Position numbers and translations under genes: made by a program
Notes under the pieces: model-generated
Database searches by the model: none
Told to the model about the DNA's origin: nothing
Seen by the model: the letters and a program-made list of their open reading frames with translations, nothing else
NCBI GenBank assembly: GCA_964459065.1
Contig: CAYWMN010000154.1
Location: 1 to 8,883 of the forward strand
DNA from: JAMCXS01 sp964459065
GTDB lineage: Bacteria; Acidobacteriota; Terriglobia; UBA7540
Direction of reading: 5' to 3'
Length of the DNA: 8,883 nucleotides
Shown: positions 1 through 5,615 of the stretch, in pieces
Layout: each line of letters opens with the position of its first letter
Numbering within the stretch: position 1 is the first letter of the stretch

Positions 1-607
1 TTTCTACCGTTCCCTTGATGTTGATCTTGCCGGTAGGCGTTCGAATGACGCCGGGAACAAGCGGAAGAGCGGCCTTAAAGTTTTGCTCGGCGATGGGGAG
101 GGTTGCAATTTCCTTCGAACTGAGCTTGCTGGGCGTTGAAGAACGCTGTTCGCTGACGGCTCCTCCTTGCGCGTGCACCTCAACTTTTTGAACAAGGATC
201 TTTTGTGCCGACATTTCGACATGGACGACCGGGGCTTCCCCCTCAACAATCTTGATTCCTGTTTCGACAACCGGCCTGTACCCCAAGGCTGTACAGGCAA
301 GGTTGTACGAGCCTGGCAGCAGACCTCGGATACCAAAATCCCCCTTTTGGCCGGTCGTGACCGTCAGGCCGCCGCTGGGCAGCATGCCTCCTGTCAGCGT
401 GCAGACCACTCCGCCAATCGGCAATCCTTTGCTATCAACGACCTTTCCTCTGACTTCCTGGGTCCGTTGGGGGACGGCGGCGTGAGAACCCGTTGCAGAA
501 AGAAGCAGACATGCCAAAAACCCAACCAGTAGCCACACGTTTGCCCTTACCACTCGCTTCAAGGCGTGATGGCATGGTTGTACAATTTTCCCCCGAACTG
601 CTCGCAT
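1..607 (-). CDS. TonB-dependent receptor, N-terminal part (cut by window edge)
   Basis: This is the first 202 codons of an outer-membrane TonB-dependent receptor that runs off the left edge. The ATG at 605-607 has GAGG (CCTC at 614-617 on +) six bases upstream. Residues 1-43 form a long basic n-region, a hydrophobic stretch (VWLLVGFLACLLL, about 24-36) and a likely signal-peptidase site after SHA at 43. Residues about 52-130 look like a carboxypeptidase-regulatory-like beta-sandwich (VRGKVVDSKGLPIGGV, then GDFGIRGLLPGSYNL). From about 150 the plug begins, with IATLPIAEQNFKAALPLVPGV and KINIKG. This architecture is typical of acidobacterial receptors thought to import glycans or siderophores, usually without a SusD lipoprotein. 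The substrate cannot be read from this part; the neighbours suggest a glycan. The unusually long n-region leaves a GTG at codon 19 as a less likely alternative start. Confidence 0.9.
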   Translation of the reverse strand, partial: MRAVRGKIVQPCHHALKRVVRANVWLLVGFLACLLLSATGSHAAVPQRTQEVRGKVVDSKGLPIGGVVCTLTGGMLPSGGLTVTTGQKGDFGIRGLLPGSYNLACTALGYRPVVETGIKIVEGEAPVVHVEMSAQKILVQKVEVHAQGGAVSEQRSSTPSKLSSKEIATLPIAEQNFKAALPLVPGVIRTPTGKINIKGTVE

Positions 608-613
608 CGAATT

Positions 614-617
614 CCTC
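614..617 (-). promoter_or_regulatory. Ribosome-binding site of the TonB-dependent receptor
   Basis: On the minus strand GAGG lies six bases before the ATG at 605-607. It supports that start over the internal GTG at codon 19, even though the resulting signal peptide has a long basic leader. Confidence 0.6.
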
Positions 618-764
618 AATTTAGTTAGAAGGTGTTTTACGGCCTGGCGATTCAACTTTTTACACGCTTTGCCCCAAAGGGTCGTCATGCGCAAATCGTG
701 CCGGAGACGCGAAACCTTAAGTATAAACCTAAGCCGCGAATCGTGCATGCCGCGACCGCGAAAG

Positions 765-788
765 TCGTTATCCTCCCTTTGATAACGA
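765..788. repeat. Inverted repeat, 8-bp arms with 8-bp spacer, upstream of receptor gene
   Basis: TCGTTATC (765-772) and GATAACGA (781-788) are perfect reverse complements around the pyrimidine-rich spacer CTCCCTTT. A nested pair ATCCT (770-774) and AGGAT (790-794) overlaps it. The dyad lies about 160 bp upstream of the receptor start. It could be an operator or a leader hairpin; the sequence cannot decide between them. Confidence 0.4.
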
Positions 789-954
789 TAGGATGACGTT
801 TCGAGGTACGGTGTTAATTCTGAGGTGAGTCGGTGTCCGTTTATTCGCTCGAGGCTCTGCCTGGTGGGTTGGGGGTCCTGGCGCCTTCCGGCTACGTTGA
901 TCCTGGCGAGACGGGATGATTGGCTGTTGCTTGCTGGCGCTCCCCTCGGCTCAA

Positions 955-996
955 AAGATAAAATAAACAGGTTCGTTGAGCAGCCGCAAAGCGACT
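955..996 (-). terminator. Possible weak terminator of the GH-like gene
   Basis: Read on the minus strand, AGTCGC (996-991) and GCGGCT (987-982) can pair across a TTT loop with one G-U. About 12 bases later comes a T-rich run (970-955). The hairpin is short and the T-run is not adjacent, so this is a weak candidate about 70 bases after the stop codon. Confidence 0.2.
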
Positions 997-1064
997 AGCG
1001 GGATAGGTCAAGAGAGTCGATGCAGCCTTGTTGGGAAAGGGCCCCGCGAATGGCATGGCGCACT

Positions 1065-3500
1065 CTAATTTTTCCTCATGAGCCAAACTTCTGCGAGACG
1101 TGATTTGTTCCGCCAATTGAGCTTTTCCTCATTCTTCGGCTTATCCCACGTGAGCACTAGCCTTCGGGTTTTAACATGTTTCGGGGCCACAGGGAATTCT
1201 CGCAGTTCTTCCATCTGTTTGTTCAGCAAGGTCGACTCGACGGATTCGCCGTTAATTCGCAGGAGGTCCTGGCCCTTGCCGGTCGTCCGAACGACATAGG
1301 TTGCCTTTGGATCGATCCCTTCATAAATCATGGCGATGGGCCATGCCGTGACCTGCCAGCTAAGGCGCGCGCGGCTTTTGCCGCTATTCTCCCACCAGAA
1401 GGTTGGCTTTGGGTGGCGATGCAGTTCGGGGCCGTTCGAAGGGAAGCAATGAACAACCCTCGGCGATTTGCCGATGTTTCCCATATCATCATAGAAACTG
1501 CCGGGACCGGGATCTCCCCATTGGGCGAGTTGGAGCAAGCGCTGATGCTTTTGGCTTTCCGACGGAAGGTTCCTGATGATTTTGAATTGGTCTTCCAGCC
1601 ACCAGCGGTTGTTCAGAGGGTAATTCAAAAAGTCGAGAACGGCGCCCCGTTCTGAACCTGCGGCATGGTATTTCTTGACGCTTGTCTGCATGCCAATGGA
1701 ATGAAAGAGCTGGGCACACAGTTCAGAAATGCGGCGGGTCAAATTAGCGCTGATGGGGTGCGTAACCGCCTTGTTGAGGACTTTGGAGGCTTCGGACATG
1801 GCGCGGTCCGCCCCCAGTTTTTCAGCCTTTGCCATGAGGAGGTTCGCCTTGGTTTCAAGGCCCGTTTCTCTCACCAGGCGCCTTTGGACATAGGCGTCAT
1901 AATTGGCGCGCAACTGGCACATTTGCCAGCGCCAGTTACCATCAAGGTCCGGAGCCTCTTTCCGGAGAGATTCCCACTCGAGGAAGGTTCCTTCGACAGC
2001 TCCGTTATCGATCAGAGGCCCGTGCCAATCCTTTTCTAAAGCTAAAATGGCGTTGGCAGCGCGCCTGGCGACCGCGGGCTTAAAGTAAACCCGAGCGTAC
2101 TCGACAAGGATTTCTCTTACCGGCCGCCCAGGGTCCCAGCCCAACGAACTCCAGAGGGTCTTGTTGACGTCATCATTGACACCTTCGGAGTAGGAAATGG
2201 ATCCGTTCGTATAACCTGCCGTGTTTCGGAAAATACCCGCATATTCAGCCGGCCGCGGGTTGACGGACTCGCGCCCTTCGGTCAAGGCGTAAGCCTGGTC
2301 CCAATCGGGAACCGGATATTGGCAGCGGCATTGATGGGCAATGTCGGGATAATCGCGAAAGCCGTATTGGTCCGGGAGCCGGTCTCGCACTCCCTGCATT
2401 GGAGGGCTTCCCGGCCCGGCCACCAGGCCCCCCAGCCAGGAGGGCATGCGCTTATAAATATAGTTAAAGGTGTAATCGACCTCTGGAGGTTTAAAGTGTT
2501 GCAAGCTTAGCCAGATTTTTGCGTTCGGATGAGTTCGTTTCAGAAGTTTTGCAACATCCTCAAGATAGGGCAGGACAAGCTCCGGGGGATTGCTGCCCGG
2601 GTCGCCACCTGGAAAAGTGTAGGCGGTAAAGACGGGAGTATCCTTGAAAAATTCCTCACATTGGTTGAGCAATTCCTGACGCCGCTTTGTGTCCTTAAGG
2701 TTAAATGTCGCGGGAATCCACGCCCAATATTCCAAGCCGTAACGTTGGCAAATTTCACCGATTGCCCGGTTTATAACTCGGCGAGGATACTTCATGAGAG
2801 GGGATGTGCCCCCCTGCAACGGAATCCCTTCGATGCTATTGGCGCCGAAAAAGGTCAGTTCGCGAATGTATTGCTCAAACTGCGCGGGGCTCCAGGCGTC
2901 ATAAGTGTTGGGAGTATCGCGATATCCTAATTGGTGTCCGCGAATTTCAAAAGCCGGGGCCGTCGAAATATCCAGCTTTGATGCGATGGACAGGTTGCCT
3001 TGCGACCAGTTGAGCCGGCGGAGCAGATTGCCCACGCCGAAAAGTACGCCGCGGGCGTCTGATCCTTTGATCCAAACGACGGCACGCCGGTGGTTACGAT
3101 CCACATAAAGCCGAAAGCCTTCAGGCTGCGTCTCGGGCCGGTCGTTGCCGCGGCGGTTCGGAATTTGCTGTTTCCATTCCGGAACCGAATTCGCGGAGGT
3201 CAGGGCAATGACGATTGAGTCCGCAGGCCACCTGGTGGAGGTGCGAAGCCGAATGCCGGTTCGCTTCTCGACTTCCTGAGCGAGAACAAGCGCGGCGGTT
3301 TCTTCTGCGGGTGGCAGTTTCCCGGGCCGTGATACAACGACAGCGTGGCGGAGGTCGATTTGATGGGGCGCCGCTGTCTGATGAGTTGCATCGGAGGCGT
3401 GACCGGGTGCCGCGCCGAGCGCGTCGGGAATTCCAGCTTGAGTTAAACCTGCTGCTCCCAGATATAAAGAACTGCTTGTTAGGAATCGTCGTCGATTCAT
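1065..3500 (-). CDS. Tat-exported glycoside-hydrolase-like protein, 811 aa
   Basis: This is an exported protein with the architecture of a large exo-glycosidase of unassigned family. I chose the ATG at 3498-3500 because GAGGTG sits just upstream and it gives the twin-arginine signal MNRRRFLTSSSLYLGAAG; the frame stays open 25 codons further up. Residues about 50-182 resemble the non-catalytic domain that precedes GH20, GH67 and GH84 barrels (ending KGSDARGVLFGVGNLLRRL). Residues about 185-475 look like a TIM barrel: RGHQLGYRDTPNTYDAW at 187-203, FGANSIE at 218-224, FPGGDPG at 296-302, YSEGVNDDVNK at 437-447. A mostly helical part follows to about 690, then a beta-rich C-terminus (WWEN, YVVRTTGKG). 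Glu439 and Asp300 are candidate catalytic residues by position only. The substrate is unknown; alpha-glucuronidase-like or hexosaminidase-like activity is a guess. The gene precedes the receptor gene on the same strand, 457 bp away. Confidence 0.85.
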   Translation of the reverse strand: MNRRRFLTSSSLYLGAAGLTQAGIPDALGAAPGHASDATHQTAAPHQIDLRHAVVVSRPGKLPPAEETAALVLAQEVEKRTGIRLRTSTRWPADSIVIALTSANSVPEWKQQIPNRRGNDRPETQPEGFRLYVDRNHRRAVVWIKGSDARGVLFGVGNLLRRLNWSQGNLSIASKLDISTAPAFEIRGHQLGYRDTPNTYDAWSPAQFEQYIRELTFFGANSIEGIPLQGGTSPLMKYPRRVINRAIGEICQRYGLEYWAWIPATFNLKDTKRRQELLNQCEEFFKDTPVFTAYTFPGGDPGSNPPELVLPYLEDVAKLLKRTHPNAKIWLSLQHFKPPEVDYTFNYIYKRMPSWLGGLVAGPGSPPMQGVRDRLPDQYGFRDYPDIAHQCRCQYPVPDWDQAYALTEGRESVNPRPAEYAGIFRNTAGYTNGSISYSEGVNDDVNKTLWSSLGWDPGRPVREILVEYARVYFKPAVARRAANAILALEKDWHGPLIDNGAVEGTFLEWESLRKEAPDLDGNWRWQMCQLRANYDAYVQRRLVRETGLETKANLLMAKAEKLGADRAMSEASKVLNKAVTHPISANLTRRISELCAQLFHSIGMQTSVKKYHAAGSERGAVLDFLNYPLNNRWWLEDQFKIIRNLPSESQKHQRLLQLAQWGDPGPGSFYDDMGNIGKSPRVVHCFPSNGPELHRHPKPTFWWENSGKSRARLSWQVTAWPIAMIYEGIDPKATYVVRTTGKGQDLLRINGESVESTLLNKQMEELREFPVAPKHVKTRRLVLTWDKPKNEEKLNWRNKSRLAEVWLMRKN

Positions 3501-3503
3501 TCT

Positions 3504-3509
3504 CACCTC
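3504..3509 (-). promoter_or_regulatory. Ribosome-binding site of the GH-like gene
   Basis: GAGGTG on the minus strand, three bases before the ATG at 3500 (GAGG core five bases away), is a strong Shine-Dalgarno match. It fixes the start at the twin-arginine methionine rather than an in-frame ATG 25 codons upstream. Confidence 0.7.
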
Positions 3510-3589
3510 ACGTAAAGAGCGCGATCTTTCATTGCAGAGCTGTTCCGTGTCGGGCCCCCAAGAGAACGTGGGCATGCTTCCTGCGGAAG

Positions 3590-3601
3590 GTTACAAGTAA
3601 C
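3590..3601. promoter_or_regulatory. Operator-like palindrome GTTAC-AA-GTAAC
   Basis: Five-base arms GTTAC and GTAAC flank a two-base centre, 90-101 bp upstream of the GH-like start codon. The tight centre is typical of a dimeric repressor or activator site rather than an RNA hairpin. It adjoins the small CTTCC/GGAAG hairpin at 3577-3589. The binding factor is unknown. Confidence 0.3.
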
Positions 3602-3651
3602 ACTCCCCTGGACCCGTGTCAAGGCAGTATAGCCGCCGGAATGGTTTAAGG

Positions 3652-3671
3652 TTGGCCGGCAGTGAGGCCAA
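3652..3671. repeat. Inverted repeat TTGGCC-N8-GGCCAA
   Basis: Six-base perfect arms (3652-3657 and 3666-3671) are separated by eight bases, with a direct repeat AAGGTTG at 3648-3654 and 3670-3676 overlapping them. It could be a weak regulatory dyad, but an arm of this length can arise by chance in GC-rich DNA. Confidence 0.25.
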
Positions 3672-4006
3672 GGTTGCCTGAACGCGCTTTGATCCGTGCG
3701 GTCGTGTTGGGGTTTTGAAATTTTGAATCGAGCGCCTCCAGAACAAGACGCGGACCGAACGATCTTGATTCCCGGATGAAGGCCGGAGGGCAGGATGCCA
3801 TCTCAAGAAACTGGACGCCATGTTCCATTGCGCGTGATAGCATTATGGTTTTTAATAACCTGTTAAGATCAGGGTGTCCGGCGGCTATTCAGTTGATTTA
3901 CAAAAATGGTGAGTTCCGTTCGGCGCGGTCCTTCAAATACGGAGGCATGCCGGAGCCGGTGCCGGTGCGAGGTCTGCCGTTTTGATCTAAAAGGAACGGC
4001 GAACTT

Positions 4007-4024
4007 CAGGAGAACATTCTCCTG
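4007..4024. promoter_or_regulatory. 18-bp palindrome upstream of the oxidoreductase-mannosidase genes
   Basis: CAGGAGAA (4007-4014) and TTCTCCTG (4017-4024) are perfect reverse complements around a two-base CA centre. The site lies 86-103 bp upstream of the oxidoreductase start and just upstream of the best promoter candidate. Such a compact dyad suggests a dimeric transcription factor site. As RNA it could also form a 7-bp stem with an ACAT loop. Confidence 0.45.
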
Positions 4025-4050
4025 GCCGGTTTGGTCTTTCAAAGTTCTTC

Positions 4051-4080
4051 TTGATCTGTTGGGTGTTGAAGGTGCATATT
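4051..4080 (+). promoter_or_regulatory. Weak sigma-70-like promoter candidate
   Basis: TTGATC (4051-4056) and CATATT (4075-4080) are 18 bases apart and each matches four of six consensus positions. This would start transcription about 20-25 bases before the oxidoreductase ATG, leaving room for the GGAGG site. Partial hexamer matches like this are common by chance. Confidence 0.25.
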
Positions 4081-4100
4081 TTCGGGCAGCTTTATTCAGC

Positions 4101-4105
4101 GGAGG
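4101..4105 (+). promoter_or_regulatory. Ribosome-binding site of the oxidoreductase gene
   Basis: GGAGG lies four bases before the ATG at 4110. It selects this methionine, which opens a canonical twin-arginine signal, over the in-frame ATG at 3906. Confidence 0.75.
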
Positions 4106-4109
4106 TTCC

Positions 4110-5510
4110 ATGAATAAGGATTCAAGTGTTAGCCGTCGCGACTTTTTAAAGAAATCGGGGCGGACGGGCGTGAGCCTGGCAGCGATGGGGGCAGCGGGAC
4201 TGATGGCTCCTCGGCAGGTTTTGGGAGCGAACGACCGCGTGCGGGTGGCGGTTTGCGGGCTGCACAACCGGGGCTGGGATCACGTACGATTCTATCCGCG
4301 GATTCCCAACGTGGAGGTAGCCGCTCTATGCGAAGTGGATGATAACGTTCTCCGCAAGCGTCTGGCGGAGATGGAAAAGCGGGGAATGCGGAAGCCGGAC
4401 AAGACCTACTACGATGTTCGCCGGCTGCTGGATGATAAATCGATCGACGCGGTGTCAATCGCGACGCCGGACCATTGGCACTCCTTGATAGCGATTTGGG
4501 CCTGCCAGGCCGGCAAGGACGTTTATGTGGAAAAGCCGTGCTCGCACAGTTGGTGGGAGGGGCACCAGTTGGTGAAGGCGGCGGAACAATACCAGCGGGT
4601 CGTGCAGCACGGAACGCAAAGCCGCTCTTCGGAGTCGGCGATCAGCGGCATCCAGGAACTGCGCAAAGGTTTGATTGGGGACGTCTATTTGGCGCGGGGA
4701 TTGTGTTTTAAGCGAAGGAACACGATCGGTCACACGCCGAATGAGCCGGTGCCTCCTGGCGTGCATTACGATTTGTGGCTGGGGCCGGCGCCCCTGGAAC
4801 CGTTTACGCGCAATCACTTTCATTACAACTGGCATTGGTTTTGGGACTACGGAGATGGCGACCTAGGCAACCAGGGGATTCACCAGGTGGACAATGCGCG
4901 ATGGGGCCTGGGCGTCGGGTTCCCGAACCGCGTGTCGGCGATCGGTGGCCATTTCATGTTCGACGACGATCAGCAGACGCCGAACACGTTGAATTGCGCC
5001 TTCGAATACGACATGCCGGGAGGGCCTTCAAAACGCAAGATGATTGAGTTTGAAGTTCGGCACTGGATTACGAACCGCGAAGGAGAAATCGGGACGCCGG
5101 CCGTCGGCGGCCATGGCGAGGGCCAGAACGTGGTCGGCAACATCTACTATGGATCGAACGGTTATATGTCCATGGGCGATGAAGACACCGGCAATGAGTG
5201 GCGAGCCTGGCTGGGCCAGGATGTTAAGCCGGGTCCGCACAGCCAGCGAACCCCGGCCTTTTTGGCCAACCTGACAAACTTCATTGATGTGGTGCGGAGC
5301 CGCAAAATGCAAGACCTCAATGCACCCATCAAAGAAGCGCACATTTCCTGCACTCTGATGCAGCTTGCCAATGCATCTTACCGCCTGGGCCACACTCTTG
5401 ATTTTGACCCGGAAACCCAGCAAGTGACCAATGACGATGAGGCCAACCGGCTACTGCGCGGCGCACGGCGCGGCTACCGGCGGCCCTTCTATATTCCGGA
5501 GCATGTTTAG
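4110..5510 (+). CDS. Tat-exported Gfo/Idh/MocA-family oxidoreductase, 466 aa
   Basis: This is an NAD(P)-dependent sugar or polyol dehydrogenase-type protein, expected to act outside the cytoplasm with its cofactor folded in before export. The twin-arginine signal SRRDFLKKSG lies at residues 8-17, followed by a hydrophobic, Ala/Gly-rich stretch to about 40. The Rossmann fold begins RVAVCGLHNRG (45-55), followed by ALCEVDD, IDAVSIATPDHWH (112-124) and the family motif EKP at 141-143. The catalytic-domain motif GNQGIHQVDNARW is at 253-265, with His258 and Asp261 as likely active-site residues. The usual middle glycine of GxGxxG is His52, so cofactor binding may be modified. A GH109-type NAD-dependent glycosidase has the same fold and cannot be excluded, but EKP favours an oxidoreductase. 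The GH92 gene follows 105 bp downstream on the same strand, so an operon is likely. Confidence 0.93.
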   Translation: MNKDSSVSRRDFLKKSGRTGVSLAAMGAAGLMAPRQVLGANDRVRVAVCGLHNRGWDHVRFYPRIPNVEVAALCEVDDNVLRKRLAEMEKRGMRKPDKTYYDVRRLLDDKSIDAVSIATPDHWHSLIAIWACQAGKDVYVEKPCSHSWWEGHQLVKAAEQYQRVVQHGTQSRSSESAISGIQELRKGLIGDVYLARGLCFKRRNTIGHTPNEPVPPGVHYDLWLGPAPLEPFTRNHFHYNWHWFWDYGDGDLGNQGIHQVDNARWGLGVGFPNRVSAIGGHFMFDDDQQTPNTLNCAFEYDMPGGPSKRKMIEFEVRHWITNREGEIGTPAVGGHGEGQNVVGNIYYGSNGYMSMGDEDTGNEWRAWLGQDVKPGPHSQRTPAFLANLTNFIDVVRSRKMQDLNAPIKEAHISCTLMQLANASYRLGHTLDFDPETQQVTNDDEANRLLRGARRGYRRPFYIPEHV

Positions 5511-5525
5511 GTGAATGACCGTTAT

Positions 5526-5550
5526 GATTCGGGAACTTTCCGAACGAATC
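5526..5550 (+). repeat. Small hairpin in the oxidoreductase-GH92 spacer
   Basis: GATTCG (5526-5531) and CGAATC (5545-5550) are complementary. Inside them TTCGG (5528-5532) and CCGAA (5540-5544) form an alternative overlapping stem. There is no T-run after it, so it looks more like an mRNA processing or stability hairpin than a terminator. Confidence 0.3.
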
Positions 5551-5603
5551 TGCAAGTGAAATACCGCAAGGTTGGACTAATGCATTTAGAACATCTCTGA
5601 TTT

Positions 5604-5609
5604 AAGGAG
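5604..5609 (+). promoter_or_regulatory. Ribosome-binding site of the GH92 gene
   Basis: AAGGAG lies six bases before the ATG at 5616, a near-consensus Shine-Dalgarno site at good spacing. Confidence 0.7.
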
Positions 5610-5615
5610 CGTACG

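Larger units (their letters stand above)
608..1064. other. Intergenic region between the GH-like gene and the receptor gene
   Basis: This 457-bp stretch has no convincing gene. It should hold the terminator of the minus-strand GH-like gene and the promoter of the receptor gene. I see a dyad at 765-788 (listed separately), a short direct repeat AATCGTGC at 694-701 and 739-746, and TCCTGGCG at 876-883 and 901-908. No clear -35/-10 pair stands out on the minus strand before the receptor. The short reading frames here have no recognisable protein features. Confidence 0.6.
3501..4109. other. Divergent intergenic region
   Basis: This 609-bp region lies between the divergent GH-like and oxidoreductase genes and should hold both promoters. 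No convincing gene is seen. It contains two tight palindromes (3590-3601 and 4007-4024), a TTGGCC/GGCCAA dyad (3652-3671), a small CTTCC-TGC-GGAAG hairpin (3577-3589) and a weak promoter candidate before the oxidoreductase. The oxidoreductase frame stays open back to 3906, but that extension lacks protein-like features and a good ribosome-binding site. Confidence 0.6.

Noticed and set aside
4..336. Minus-strand frame in the receptor region with very high Ser/Arg content
   Set aside because: It is a shadow of the receptor gene, whose own frame has a signal peptide and plug motifs.
892..1116. 74-codon minus-strand frame overlapping the end of the GH-like gene
   Set aside because: It overlaps the conserved 3' end of the larger gene in another frame and shows no domain or signal features.
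3501..3575. Upstream in-frame ATG for the GH-like gene
   Set aside because: It would bury the twin-arginine signal 25 residues inside the protein; the ATG at 3500 has a strong GAGGTG site.
3591..3985. Several 60-80 codon frames in the divergent region
   Set aside because: They overlap on both strands, have no ribosome-binding sites or recognisable motifs, and lie where promoters are expected.
3906..4109. N-terminal extension of the oxidoreductase frame by 68 codons
   Set aside because: The extension has no protein-like features and no good ribosome-binding site, while the ATG at 4110 has GGAGG and opens a canonical twin-arginine signal.
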